A stretch of 64,000 nucleotides of DNA from NCBI GenBank assembly GCA_947502835.1, contig CANNBJ010000001.1:558001-622000 (forward strand), given 5' to 3'. Within the stretch, counting starts at the first letter, position 1, and each line of letters starts with the position of its first letter. A model generated the notes under the pieces. That model made no database searches, was not told where the DNA came from, and worked only from the letters and a program-made list of their open reading frames with translations. Position numbers and translations under genes: made by a program. Source of the DNA: Bdellovibrionales bacterium. Its GTDB lineage: Bacteria > Bdellovibrionota > UBA1018 > CAIMNF01. Positions 34,042 to 43,430 of the stretch are shown here, one piece after another.

Positions 34042-34388
34042 TGGTGCTCATCATGCAAAATTCTTTCTAACTCGTCAGAGATTTTCATTGGCGTAAAAAT
34101 TCCGACATTGGATCGCCCTGTATTACCTTTTGGAGCACGTCCAAAAAATGATCCGGGTCCTGCAAGGATTAACCTAGGAATCTGTCCTAGGATTTCTCGA
34201 AAGTCCATTGTGCGAACAGCAATAACAAACATTCTCCAATGCACATAAATATGTGGCCAAACAAAAGCTTGGCTCAATATGTGCGCTCTCTCTAGGTGAT
34301 ACCAAGCGGCTGCGAAAGACTTCTGGAGCTTCTTTTCCTGAGCTATTTTCAGTTCGGAATTAAATGCTTGATTCACTTTTAGATTCAT
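34038..34388 (-). CDS. DUF3703 family protein
   Basis: 116 residues. The start ATG at 34388 overlaps the CDF stop (ATGA) and has GGAG upstream. Conserved family stretches are AWYHLERAHILSQ, HIYVHWRMF, REILGQIPRLI and GNTGRSNVGIFTPM. DUF3703 proteins are commonly encoded beside cation efflux transporters; the biochemical role is unknown. It is the last gene of the long metal operon. Confidence 0.83.
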   Translation of the reverse strand: MNLKVNQAFNSELKIAQEKKLQKSFAAAWYHLERAHILSQAFVWPHIYVHWRMFVIAVRTMDFREILGQIPRLILAGPGSFFGRAPKGNTGRSNVGIFTPMKISDELERILHDEHH

Positions 34389-34996
34389 TTCATCTCCATC
34401 CACGACAGGCGCAGAATTTTCAAGGAGCCCTGAAGTCCCATTGCAGCAAGAAAGACAGCAACAGCTATATCTGGGTAACGAGAGTCCGTTAAAAAGACCC
34501 CTGCTGAAGCCAAAAGAACTGCAATATTCCCTAAAACGTCATTTCGGGTGCAGATCCAAACCGACTGCATATTGCTATCTCCGTCTCTGAATTTATACAG
34601 CATGACTGCAACAGTTGCATTCGCACATAGGGCAATGGCACCTACAACACCCATTGTTTCAACGGATGGAAGTGCACCTGAAAATGATCTCTTTATTGCA
34701 ATACTGAAAACCACGAGCGCATAAGTGAGCATGACTAAGCCCTTTGTCATGGAGAGTCTGGCACGCGCCCTTAAAGAGTACCCAAATACAATCAAACTAG
34801 AGGCGTAGTTAACGGAGTCACCCAAGAAATCTACAGCGTCGGCAGTCAAAGAAAGAGACTTGCCTTTAAAGCTAAAAACGATCTCTACCAAGAACATCGT
34901 GAAATTAATAAACAGTGCTGCCCAGAGGGCACGATAAAATACTCTACTGGGCGGCACTGAAGTTTCTACTGCTGAAATCTCACAGCAGTCCTTCAC
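34385..34996 (-). CDS. CDF-like cation transporter
   Basis: 203 residues from a GTG at 34996 that shares one base with the upstream stop; an ATG at 35020 is an alternative. The N-terminal DCCEIS motif followed by about six membrane segments fits the short cation diffusion facilitator group often found with mercury, zinc or cadmium loci. Metal-site region LTADAVDFLGDSVNYASS lies in the second segment and RNDVLGNIAVLLA in the fifth. No long cytoplasmic domain. Presumably exports divalent cations from the cytoplasm. Confidence 0.8.
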   Translation of the reverse strand: MKDCCEISAVETSVPPSRVFYRALWAALFINFTMFLVEIVFSFKGKSLSLTADAVDFLGDSVNYASSLIVFGYSLRARARLSMTKGLVMLTYALVVFSIAIKRSFSGALPSVETMGVVGAIALCANATVAVMLYKFRDGDSNMQSVWICTRNDVLGNIAVLLASAGVFLTDSRYPDIAVAVFLAAMGLQGSLKILRLSWMEMK

Positions 34997-35304
34997 TAGC
35001 GGCCCCCACGGCCTTCCCACGCCTTGTTTGCGCGTTTCACATGCGATTCAATATGGTCGTTGAATTTATCTCGGGCGGCAGCGCTTGAAAAATAGTAGGT
35101 CACTCCATTATGACTTAGCGTGTAGTCTGGATTTCCTTCGACGTTAAATTTTCCGTTTTCAACGCTATAAGCGCATTTCCCCTCGTACTGTGCCTTATCC
35201 TCGTGATGATGGTGTTCGGCTACATTTTCATGTGTAGACGCGCATCCCATAACTCCTGACATTCCAAATAACATTAGAAACATACTGATTTTTGCAGTTT
35301 TCAT
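34996..35304 (-). CDS. YHS-domain lipoprotein
   Basis: 102 residues. Lipobox GVMGC (Cys21), a His cluster (EHHHHED), then a YHS-type domain (KCAYSVENGKFNVEG, THNG-like SHNGVTYYFSSAAARDKF, in part). YHS domains are small metal-associated modules found on copper and other metal transporters. As a periplasm-facing lipoprotein in a metal operon it may bind or buffer metal for efflux. Confidence 0.8.
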   Translation of the reverse strand: MKTAKISMFLMLFGMSGVMGCASTHENVAEHHHHEDKAQYEGKCAYSVENGKFNVEGNPDYTLSHNGVTYYFSSAAARDKFNDHIESHVKRANKAWEGRGGR

Positions 35305-35357
35305 TATCCTATTTCCTTTCGTTTAAATTTCGTTTTCGGTTTCCATCTGTAAAAAAT

Positions 35358-35843
35358 TTATTGCGATACCTCCCTAAGATTACACTCTTGTGTGGCCTCA
35401 AATCGTTTTCGATTGCTCTCATCCAATTGTTTCCTGAATGACTCTTTCAGTTTTTCGTACTCTTTGACTTTCTCTGAACAAAGAAAGTAACGATTCTTCG
35501 TGCAGTTCTTCACCAGTCTTTGGTAGGTCTCTGCGTTTAACCAAAGCTTAGGACAAGAGGCTACGAAATCGAGTTCTGAAAATACTTCGTTGAACCTTTT
35601 ATTAAGCCTCCAGTCATCCGACAGAGATCCATTTAGCTCATCAATATTCTCGAAGTACCCTTTGATCGCTGAATGCTGCTCTCCACGATAAGGGGTATTG
35701 TCGATCTGATTCATGAAAGCCTCCTTTTTCGCTTCAAGAAGCTTAATGAGTTGTTTTGATTCCCTCACGCGAGCCTGTCCGAAGGCAAAACCTGGAAGCG
35801 CTAAAAATAGACTTAAATAAATGACAATTTTGGATAGCTTCAT
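35358..35843 (-). CDS. Hypothetical periplasmic protein of the metal operon
   Basis: 161 residues with a signal peptide (MKLSKIVIYLSLFLALPGFAFG) and a helical, charged mature part with four Cys in the second half (FVASCPKLW, KNCTKNRYFLCSEK, QECNLREVSQ). Family not recognised. It overlaps the upstream TolC-like gene by four bases. Its place in the efflux operon suggests an auxiliary periplasmic role. Confidence 0.65.
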   Translation of the reverse strand: MKLSKIVIYLSLFLALPGFAFGQARVRESKQLIKLLEAKKEAFMNQIDNTPYRGEQHSAIKGYFENIDELNGSLSDDWRLNKRFNEVFSELDFVASCPKLWLNAETYQRLVKNCTKNRYFLCSEKVKEYEKLKESFRKQLDESNRKRFEATQECNLREVSQ

Positions 35844-37120
35844 GGTTTTCTTCCTTCTTCAATTTGCTCTTTGGCGTTCGGCAATTTTCCATAGTCACCG
35901 TGAAAAATGAGTCTAGCAAGCCTATCTTCGTTCAGCAGAAATCGGTACTGGACTGAGTAGAACGAAATTGCTGCCGAAAGATGGTTTCTCGATGCCTCAA
36001 CCAGAGTCAGCATATCGAAATTCTCGCCCATACTGAGTCGTTCAAAGAGCTGCTTTAAAGCCGCTTTGGCAAGCTCAGTGCGTTTTTTTAGGTTCCGGTA
36101 ATTCTCAAGATCGAGGTTGTAGTTGTTTACGAGAAGCTTAAGCTGTCTTTTGATGACTTCCTCAGCTCCTAGTTTTTGGAGTTTTAAGATGTCTTTTTGC
36201 GCAGAAACGATCCTCATCGAAGGCGCCGTTCCAAACCCTAATCCTGGGGTCACTGGAATATTATCGAAGACTCCGCCTCCAGCGCCACGGCTCATGCTTG
36301 ATGCTCCCAAGAAGGAATACATCGTCTCGCGCCTGACATAATCAGAGGCTTCGATGAAATAATCGTATTGATTGATCTCAGGAGCGCTATCAACTGCACG
36401 GAATTCAAAATCGTCGTAGTTTAACGGCTCAAGAGTGGCCATATTAGGAAGATCTATCTGCGTAAGTTCCAAGGTTGTTTGAGCGGGCATTCCCATGGCA
36501 AACGAAAGCTGTGAAAGCTCTTCTTGCAGTAGAACTTCCATTGAGCGCTTGTCTTCTTGAAGTGCGAGAAGCCTAATCTCAATCTCTCGCGCAGATCCCT
36601 GAGGGGCGCCGCCTAAAAGCTCTCTCATCTGAACGATTTTATGGATATTGCTTACTTCTTCAATGTTGTGAAGAATGTTTTCCCTTAAGGACTGATCGAG
36701 TACGACGTGCATGTAGAGCGCTTTTGCAGACATGAGCTCGTTTGCCCAAAGCGCCTGATAACCTAATTGATCCGCCTGATAGAGAAGCTTTACTTCTTGA
36801 ACCCTAAACCAGTTCGCAGGAATGAGAAACGGAACAATGTCGCTGATTAAACCGACAACTCCTGCGCCGCCAGTTCCTCCGCCTGTATAAATATCAGCAG
36901 CAGCTCCAGCAATGTCCCAAAGGTTTAGGTGTGGGAGTAAGTTTCCACGAGCGGCCTTAATACTTTCTTTGGCCTGATAGACTCGAATTGCATTCTGATA
37001 AACAGCGAAATTGGATTCAGAGACTCGTTTTGTTACATCCTGAAGCGTGATTGTTTCAGGTGGATTAGCCCTGGCAGAAGTAGACAAAAGGGCCATGAAT
37101 AAAATGACTGAGGTTTTCAT
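35840..37120 (-). CDS. TolC/OEP-like outer-membrane protein
   Basis: 426 residues with signal peptide (TSVILFMALLSTSARA). Long helices with the repeat-like halves of the outer-membrane efflux protein fold are visible (LQDVTKRVSESNFAVYQNAIRVYQAKESIKAARGNLLPHLNL and, in the second half, AEEVIKRQLKLLVNNYNLDLENYRNLKKR, given in part). It is the second such channel protein in this operon (see 41429-42706). Whether it forms a channel with CzcA or serves another export line is unclear. Confidence 0.75.
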   Translation of the reverse strand: MKTSVILFMALLSTSARANPPETITLQDVTKRVSESNFAVYQNAIRVYQAKESIKAARGNLLPHLNLWDIAGAAADIYTGGGTGGAGVVGLISDIVPFLIPANWFRVQEVKLLYQADQLGYQALWANELMSAKALYMHVVLDQSLRENILHNIEEVSNIHKIVQMRELLGGAPQGSAREIEIRLLALQEDKRSMEVLLQEELSQLSFAMGMPAQTTLELTQIDLPNMATLEPLNYDDFEFRAVDSAPEINQYDYFIEASDYVRRETMYSFLGASSMSRGAGGGVFDNIPVTPGLGFGTAPSMRIVSAQKDILKLQKLGAEEVIKRQLKLLVNNYNLDLENYRNLKKRTELAKAALKQLFERLSMGENFDMLTLVEASRNHLSAAISFYSVQYRFLLNEDRLARLIFHGDYGKLPNAKEQIEEGRKP

Positions 37121-37125
37121 GGGGT

Positions 37126-37782
37126 TTAATCCTTTCTGGTGGCTACGACCGAGTAAATCGAAGCATTGGTTGAAGGCTGAACTTCACCGATGACTGCTTC
37201 CACTTTTTCCATCTGACCGTAAGAAATCCATTCCGACATACGGCGAGAGTAAGCAGGACTATTTTCTTGGTTTCCACCGCTCACTTCACCAATTCGGAGT
37301 CGATAAAGATTTGAGCAAGATTCAGATGCAATAGTGATCTCTCCATTCATGATGTCGGGTCGAATTTGAGAGACTCTACACCCCACAGCGCTCGTTGAAG
37401 ACGACGGATTCCACTGAATCACTTGGACGTTCAGATAAAGATTATTGAGGTCGGATGCGATTTCCTCAAGTTGCCTGACACGATCCGTTTTGTAAGGAGG
37501 AAGGCTCGGAGAAAAAGTTATTCTGAAATTGATCTCTCCGATTTCGGATTGAAAAGAGCCTTCGTACTTGCCTTTGAGCGCCTGATAGAAACGATGACGT
37601 TTCTCTAGGTCTTCTTCCATGGATCTTGATTTTTTGAACAAATTTTCGTTTTCGGCTTTAATCTGTGCTTCGGTTTGAACCGCAGAGACTTCCGAGAGCC
37701 TTTCATCTCCTTGGCAACCACTGAGGAGGAGTGCGCCTCCTAGAGCGATCATCCCGAACATTGGGTGGGTTTTCATATTCAT
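37126..37782 (-). CDS. Hypothetical lipoprotein of the metal operon
   Basis: 218 residues with lipobox LLSGC (Cys23) and a helical start (EAQIKAENENLFKKSRSMEEDLEKRHRFY, in part), then a mixed domain with two Cys (VGCRVS, SCSNLY). No recognised family. It overlaps czcA by four bases and precedes the TolC-like gene by five. A role as accessory to the efflux pump is inferred from position. Confidence 0.65.
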   Translation of the reverse strand: MNMKTHPMFGMIALGGALLLSGCQGDERLSEVSAVQTEAQIKAENENLFKKSRSMEEDLEKRHRFYQALKGKYEGSFQSEIGEINFRITFSPSLPPYKTDRVRQLEEIASDLNNLYLNVQVIQWNPSSSTSAVGCRVSQIRPDIMNGEITIASESCSNLYRLRIGEVSGGNQENSPAYSRRMSEWISYGQMEKVEAVIGEVQPSTNASIYSVVATRKD

Positions 37783-40700
37783 ACTTCTTTTCCTTTCTTA
37801 AACAGTTTTGAGAACAAATTTGATCCAGACTTTTCTTCAAACCAAAGATAGAGGGTCGGCAAAATGAGAAGCGTCAGTAACGTCGATGAAATCACGCCAC
37901 CAATGACGACCGCTGCTAGCGGCCGTTGCACTTCGGCTCCGATGCCTGTTGAAAGCACCATGGGGATGAATCCAAAGATATCCACGAGTGCTGTCATAAG
38001 GACGGGCCTTAGACGCGCCATCGTTCCTTCTTTCACTCGTTCTCTAGGCGACAATCCTTTTTCCTTCAGCTGATTGAAGAAATTGACGAGCACGACACCA
38101 TTCAAGACCGCGATACCCGACAGCGCGATGAAGCCAACGCCTGCTGAAATACTAAATGGAAGTTGAAATGCCATGAGTCCAAGAACTCCACCCACTAAAG
38201 CCAGTGGCGCGCACATGAATACCAAGGCCGTCTCCCAGATATTTCTGAATGCGGCATAGATCATGAGAAGAACGAGCATGAGCGCAAGTGGAGTTAGTAC
38301 AAAGAGCCTTTTTCTTGCCTCTTGGAGGTTTTTAAAGTTTCCACCCCACTGAATCGTATAGCCTTCAGGGAGCTTCACTTTACTTTTGACGACTCCCTGT
38401 GCTTCATTCACAAAGCTTTCTGTGTCTCGCCCACGCAAGTTAATGAGAACGGCGGAGCGCCTGTGACCTTCTTCACGAGAAATCGAAGCATACGTTTCGC
38501 TAAATCCAACGTTTGCTACTTCTTTAAGTGGTGTTGTGGCATTCGCTGCTAAACCCACAGGTAGATTTTCGACTTCTTCGATATTGGACCTGATTGAATC
38601 ATCGAGCCTTACGATGATGGGGAATCGCTTATCCTTTTCAAAAAAGAATCCTGCTTCTTCACCGCCTAGAGCGATACTGATCGTTTCAAGCACTTCTTGT
38701 GCAGACATTCCCAGGCGTCTTAGAATCTCTTTTTTTGGTTCTGCTCGAAGCACGGGAGAGGTGCCGGCTAGATCCATCTCTACGTCACCAGCGCCACTAA
38801 CACCTTCGACTGTTTCTTTGATCTCTTTACCTAGATTCATGAGCACTTTCAGATCAGGACCAAAGATTTTAACGCTGACATCGGCTCTTGTTCCTTCTAA
38901 AAGCTCATTGAATCGCATTTGAATTGGCTGTGAGACGAGATAACGCTGGCCGGGAACATTCTTTTCAAGATCGGCAATCAGGTTTTGAATGAATTCAGGT
39001 TTTGGTTTTTCTTTCAGCATCACATAAGTGTCAGCGACGTTTACACCCATGGGGTCAGTCGCAACTTCGCTGGTTCCCATACGGGAGAAAACGGTTCTGA
39101 CTTCGGGATATTTTCTAATCACTTCTTCGGCTTTTAACTGCACAGCAAGAGATTGATCCAAGCTCGCATTCACCGGTCTAATCATATGAAAAGCGTAAGA
39201 GCCTTCAGAAAGCTGCGGAAGGAACTCACCGCCTAAGAAGCTAAAGAAAATGCCTCCAGCAGAAATGGCGCTCACCGCAATGATTGTAACTAGTTTTCGC
39301 TTAGGCAGCAGTACAGCCAAGAGTCTTCCATAGTGGTCTCGAATCCATTCCATGATCTTGGGCTCTTTGTCTTCGGCTTTACTGGATAAGAAAATGCTTG
39401 CAAGTGCTGGAGCCAGTGTAAATGACAAGCAAAGAGCCGCAATCACTGCGATAGAGAAAGTTGTCGCCATCGGGTGAAACATTTTTCCTTCGATTCCAAC
39501 CAGCCCAAAGATTGGAAGAAAAACGATCACGATGATGATTTCACCAAAACCTGCTGCGGTACGAATCTCAACTGAAGCGTCATAAACCGCTTGTCGTCGC
39601 TCATCGAGTGTAAGCGCCCGTTTTAAGGCATGGGTTCTTTCGTGAATGATCCTAACGCAGTTATCGAGAACGATGACCGTTCCATCGACGATGATTCCGA
39701 AATCAAGAGCGCCAAGACTTAAGAGGTTCCCAGAAACTCCGAGTGGCTTCATGACAACGAAAGTAATCAAAAGCGTAACGGGGATCGTAACTGCTGTAAT
39801 GAGGGCCGCTCTTACGTTACCCACCAAAAGCAGAAGTACGATCACAACCAGAAACGAGCCCATGAGAAGGTTATGCTCGACTGTTCCGAGTGTAGCGTCC
39901 ACCAGTTCGCTTCGATTATATACCGTTTCGATTTTCACGCCTTTTGGGAGTTCGGACCTGATTTCTTGAACTCTTGCATCGACTCGTTTGGAAACAGTTC
40001 TGCTATTTTCTCCAAGTAGCATCATGGCTGTACCCAAGACGGTTTCATTTCCGTTTTGAGTAGCTGCCCCAGTCCTGAGTTCTTTGCCAAGCTTTACAGT
40101 GGCTACATCTTTAATTGAAACCGTCTTGAAGGTTTCAAGAGACTTAATGGGAAGTTCTGCAATATCTTCGATGCTTTCAAATAGCCCAATCCCTTGAACG
40201 AGGTACTGTTCTGAAGTCTGCTGAACGTTACCGCCACCAACGTTCTTATTGGAATTTTCAAGAGCGTTTAGAATGTCACCAAAGTGAACGCCGAATTGGC
40301 TCATTTTTCTAGGGTCAGGCTGAACGTGATACTGCTTCTCATAGCCACCTGAAGAATTCACTTCTGCGATACCTGGGACCGTAAGCAGTCTTGGCTTTAC
40401 AAAGTAGTCTTGAAGAGTGCGAAGCTCGACAAGCTCCAAAAATCTTTTCTCAGGGTCTTTCGATGGATTTTCGTAATCTAATACATACTGATAGATCTCC
40501 CCAAGACCCGTTGAGATTGGGCCTAGCTTAGGAGCTGCTCCCTTAGGCAGGAACCCACTCAGTCCTTGCACTCGCTCGGTCACAAGCTGCCTTGCTCTGT
40601 AGACATCCACCTCATCGCCAAAGACGACAGTGACTTGGCTTAATCCGAATCGAGTGATCGAGCGAACCTGAATCGCTCCTGGCGTTCCACGAAGTGCTGT

Positions 40701-40910
40701 CTCAATAGGAAATGTAACTGTTCTTTCGATTTCCTCCGGGGCCAGACCCTCAACCTGGGTATTGACCTGAACTTGGTTGTTTGTGATGTCAGGAACCGCA
40801 TCAATGGGGAGTGACTGAAATGCGATAAGTCCCGCAATGATTGCGAGAAAGGTCATCACTAGAACGGTTGTGCGGTGGTAAACTGAGAAATGAATAATTT
40901 TATTAATCAT
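37779..40910 (-). CDS. czcA: CzcA-type heavy-metal RND efflux pump
   Basis: 1043 residues, full-length inner-membrane RND pump of the heavy-metal (HME) group with twelve membrane segments and two large periplasmic loops. The N-terminus (LPIDAVPDITNNQVQV) is diagnostic. The proton-relay motif in segment four reads DFGIIVDGTVIVLDN, near residue 403, where CzcA has DFGxxxDGAxxxxEN, so it resembles the Co/Zn/Cd class, with Asp in place of the usual Glu. It would move metals from periplasm or cytoplasm across the outer membrane with an adaptor and an outer channel. It follows the mini-adaptor by 18 bases. Confidence 0.93.
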   Translation of the reverse strand: MINKIIHFSVYHRTTVLVMTFLAIIAGLIAFQSLPIDAVPDITNNQVQVNTQVEGLAPEEIERTVTFPIETALRGTPGAIQVRSITRFGLSQVTVVFGDEVDVYRARQLVTERVQGLSGFLPKGAAPKLGPISTGLGEIYQYVLDYENPSKDPEKRFLELVELRTLQDYFVKPRLLTVPGIAEVNSSGGYEKQYHVQPDPRKMSQFGVHFGDILNALENSNKNVGGGNVQQTSEQYLVQGIGLFESIEDIAELPIKSLETFKTVSIKDVATVKLGKELRTGAATQNGNETVLGTAMMLLGENSRTVSKRVDARVQEIRSELPKGVKIETVYNRSELVDATLGTVEHNLLMGSFLVVIVLLLLVGNVRAALITAVTIPVTLLITFVVMKPLGVSGNLLSLGALDFGIIVDGTVIVLDNCVRIIHERTHALKRALTLDERRQAVYDASVEIRTAAGFGEIIIVIVFLPIFGLVGIEGKMFHPMATTFSIAVIAALCLSFTLAPALASIFLSSKAEDKEPKIMEWIRDHYGRLLAVLLPKRKLVTIIAVSAISAGGIFFSFLGGEFLPQLSEGSYAFHMIRPVNASLDQSLAVQLKAEEVIRKYPEVRTVFSRMGTSEVATDPMGVNVADTYVMLKEKPKPEFIQNLIADLEKNVPGQRYLVSQPIQMRFNELLEGTRADVSVKIFGPDLKVLMNLGKEIKETVEGVSGAGDVEMDLAGTSPVLRAEPKKEILRRLGMSAQEVLETISIALGGEEAGFFFEKDKRFPIIVRLDDSIRSNIEEVENLPVGLAANATTPLKEVANVGFSETYASISREEGHRRSAVLINLRGRDTESFVNEAQGVVKSKVKLPEGYTIQWGGNFKNLQEARKRLFVLTPLALMLVLLMIYAAFRNIWETALVFMCAPLALVGGVLGLMAFQLPFSISAGVGFIALSGIAVLNGVVLVNFFNQLKEKGLSPRERVKEGTMARLRPVLMTALVDIFGFIPMVLSTGIGAEVQRPLAAVVIGGVISSTLLTLLILPTLYLWFEEKSGSNLFSKLFKKGKEV

Positions 40911-40928
40911 GAATCGCCTCCCATCACC

Positions 40929-41432
40929 TTAGTGGTGATGACCTCCTTCTTCTCCAGAGAAGACATCGACTTCAATATTCCTTAAAAAATGAACCCCTTG
41001 GACAGCGATCAAGCCAGTGATCTCGTCGTGTTCAGATTTCACGAAAGCATTCGCGCCTGAGCTACGGACAATGGAAACTTCGACTGGTTTGTAGAATCCG
41101 CCGTTAAAAGTGTAGATAAAACGCTCACGTTTAACGGCTGCGATCGCGGATTTTGGAACTAAAAATGTGTTTCCCTCTTTTTGAAGAGGTGCGGTTTTGA
41201 TCCCTAGATGCTTATTCGCTTCGACTGTAAGTTTAAATCCCTTAGCTTTGGAGGCTTCCAAAACACCTTTGTCTTCTCCGACGTTACTGACCGCAGCTTC
41301 TTCCTCTTTTTCGTCGCCATGATTTTCTTCGGATTCCTCATGGGAGTGAGCTTTCTCGTCATGGTCATCTCCAGAGAAGGCAGGCTGATTGAAAACCAAA
41401 AATCCCATAATTAAGGTGAAAATGAGTTTCAT
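40929..41432 (-). CDS. Miniature CzcB-like adaptor with His-rich N-terminus
   Basis: 167 residues: signal peptide, a His/Glu-rich stretch (residues about 22-50, DDHDEKAHSHEESEENHGDE), and a segment that aligns with the C-terminal part of CzcB-type adaptors: FKLTVEANKHLGIKTAPL, VPKSAIAAVKRERFIYTF and GVHFLRNIEVDVF, ending in GGHHH. Ordinary adaptors have 350-500 residues with a helical hairpin and lipoyl domain; both are missing here. It lies between czcC and czcA, exactly where czcB belongs. A reduced adaptor or metal-delivery protein is inferred. Confidence 0.72.
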   Translation of the reverse strand: MKLIFTLIMGFLVFNQPAFSGDDHDEKAHSHEESEENHGDEKEEEAAVSNVGEDKGVLEASKAKGFKLTVEANKHLGIKTAPLQKEGNTFLVPKSAIAAVKRERFIYTFNGGFYKPVEVSIVRSSGANAFVKSEHDEITGLIAVQGVHFLRNIEVDVFSGEEGGHHH

Positions 41433-42706
41433 AGCTGTTTCTCCTCAAGACGATCAGCGATCATATAAAGATCCCAAAGATTACCCATGACAAAATTTTC
41501 GCTCTGGTGGCGTTGAATCAAAAAATCAACCAGTGCTCGGTGTGCTTCGACAATGAGTGCTGGTGAAACCAGTCCCCGGAAGAAATTTTTCTCAACTTGA
41601 GTGTGTTTTTGATGAAGATTGGATTGTGTAGGAAGGACTGAGAGACGAGATTTAGCAGAATTGATAGTCGTGATCGTTCTTTTGATTTCAAGCTCAACCT
41701 CAGAGGTTTGGATTCTGATTTTGTGCTCAAGCAGGCTTGCCTGCTTTTCAGCAGCCGCTACCTGATACCCATTTTGGTTCCAAACCGGAAAAGGGATGTT
41801 GAGCGCCAGTCCAAATAAGTTCTGCTGTAATGGCCCATCGCGGTTCACGGCCATCATGGGACCGATGCTGATATCTGAAAACGCATCGCCTCTTGCTTGG
41901 AAAGCTGTTGCATGGGCTTGCTTCAGTTCGGCCTGAGATGTGAGAATTTCAGGAGCTTTTTGAGTAAGCGCTTCTGCTTCAAATGAATCGATCTCTTTTT
42001 CGGAAGGCTCTTGGTAAAGAGGTAAAATCTTTTCGTATTTGGAAATATCGAGTTTAAGTGTGGCTTGAAAGAAGTTTAAAACCTGCAACTCTTCATTTTT
42101 CTTTTCAACCAGACGTAACTCGTAATCTCCCTGGGCTAACTTAAAAATTGAGAGTGAGACTTCTTGTTCTGGAGTAAGCCTTGGGCGTCCTTGATACTGC
42201 GCAACGAGTTTTTTGAACGTGTCTGCTGCTTCTTGGATCGCATCAATTTCACCTTGAAGTTGGCGATAGCGATAAAGACCAAGAGCCGTTTGCTTTAAGA
42301 ATTGCCCCTGTTCAATTCGGCTTCTTGCTTGAAACCCAAGGGCATTGGACTCACCGGATAGGATTTGAGCCTGTCTTTTGCCACCCGTCTGAATGGGCTG
42401 GTAGAGGGCTACTTGAACTTGAAGCTGCTCGTTACCAAGGCTTCTTCCTCCCATACCTTGGGATTGGATTTCAGGGTTAAGCCACCTTCTTCCTCCGCGC
42501 CTTGAATCCTCTTCGGCTGATCTCAGGTTTTTTGCTGCAATGAACGCGGGCTGCTTGGTTCGCAAACACCGCATGATGTCTAAGGCTGATTTGATGCCTT
42601 GGCAAAGAGACGCCTCGACTTCCTCGGCCAACGCCATGGATGGAGTAGTTACAGCCAGTAGTACGCACATTAAGTGCGCAGAAATTTTATGACTCAATTG
42701 GCACAC
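41429..42706 (-). CDS. CzcC-type outer-membrane efflux channel
   Basis: 425 residues. N-terminal signal (AHLMCVLLAVTTPSMALA), then the two long helical repeats of the OEP/TolC family (SRIEQGQFLKQTALGLYRYRQL, IRIQTSEVELEIKRTITTINSAKS and others, in part). It is the first gene of the czcCBA-like unit, preceded by a CzcI-like gene, and overlaps the mini-adaptor gene by four bases. Named by context as CzcC. Confidence 0.85.
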   Translation of the reverse strand: MCQLSHKISAHLMCVLLAVTTPSMALAEEVEASLCQGIKSALDIMRCLRTKQPAFIAAKNLRSAEEDSRRGGRRWLNPEIQSQGMGGRSLGNEQLQVQVALYQPIQTGGKRQAQILSGESNALGFQARSRIEQGQFLKQTALGLYRYRQLQGEIDAIQEAADTFKKLVAQYQGRPRLTPEQEVSLSIFKLAQGDYELRLVEKKNEELQVLNFFQATLKLDISKYEKILPLYQEPSEKEIDSFEAEALTQKAPEILTSQAELKQAHATAFQARGDAFSDISIGPMMAVNRDGPLQQNLFGLALNIPFPVWNQNGYQVAAAEKQASLLEHKIRIQTSEVELEIKRTITTINSAKSRLSVLPTQSNLHQKHTQVEKNFFRGLVSPALIVEAHRALVDFLIQRHQSENFVMGNLWDLYMIADRLEEKQL

Positions 42707-42803
42707 ACGCCTAATCTCCCAGTTTCGATTGATTATTCTTATGAATACAAGAGCGCCATTCGATGAACCCCCAGCTAGGAGCTATCAAATGACAAGGGGG
42801 TCT

Positions 42804-43169
42804 TTAGGCGAGGAAGGAAGGAGGACGTAAGTTGGAAGAAACCAACTCGAAGAAGAAGAAATTCGGCGTCACGCCGTAAGAATGGTCTTTTGAATTGGGA
42901 ATGAGCCTGATTTCAGACGAAGTCAGAAACGCACAGCAGCTGCCGGTTGGATGGCTTTTGCAGTGATGATGTCCAGCAGGAGACGACTCATTATCGGTAT
43001 CGTGAGAAGAGTAATCCTGAGAGGCTAACCCCGTGGCATCAGACACGTTAGAGGCTGCAATTGAACTGGGTTTGCCTTGAAGTGAGTGGGAATCAGACGC
43101 CTTCACGGCACCGCCCATTTGCAGCGCAATCACTAGTGTCAGCGATAGTTTAATCAATGTTCCCCACAT
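42804..43169 (-). CDS. CzcI-like small exported His/Cys protein
   Basis: 121 residues with signal peptide (KLSLTLVIALQMGGAVKA). The centre has GHHHCKSHPTGSCC, a metal-ligand cluster, and the C-terminus reads NLRPPSFLA, the RPP-type ending seen in CzcI proteins. CzcI is a small periplasmic regulator encoded immediately before czcC, and the position here is the same. Confidence is limited because the family is short and variable. Confidence 0.6.
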   Translation of the reverse strand: MWGTLIKLSLTLVIALQMGGAVKASDSHSLQGKPSSIAASNVSDATGLASQDYSSHDTDNESSPAGHHHCKSHPTGSCCAFLTSSEIRLIPNSKDHSYGVTPNFFFFELVSSNLRPPSFLA

Positions 43170-43205
43170 AAGACTGTCCCAGAAGCTATATTATTCGTCC
43201 TATAC

Positions 43206-43221
43206 TGTCAACGAAGTGACA
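43206..43221. promoter_or_regulatory. Short inverted repeat overlapping a TTGACA box before the czcI-like gene
   Basis: TGTCA-N6-TGACA overlaps a perfect minus-strand TTGACA (43206-43211). The best -10 candidate, TATAGC (43185-43190), is spaced by only 15 bases, so the promoter is uncertain. The rest of the 261-base gap between 43169 and 43431 shows nothing recognisable. Confidence 0.3.
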
Positions 43222-43430
43222 ACATAGGCTCAGTATTCGTTTTAATGCTTATCGGCGAAACTTGGAAAAAATTGACGTACCCTAGGCGGATAGGCCCACA
43301 TGCGCGACCTCTCATGAAATAAGTGACAAGAAGCAGATCGGGCCAGGTTGCGGCAAACAATGGCCTGGGAATCTGAGCCATCAATATCCTGGAAGTCTAT
43401 TTCTAAACGCCCAGTGAATCAAAACTGATT

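Noticed and set aside
43170-43260. A fourth copy of the ECF promoter before the czcI-like gene
   Set aside because: GTCAC is present but the -10 box reads CGAAT and the spacing is off by one, so it does not match the other three.
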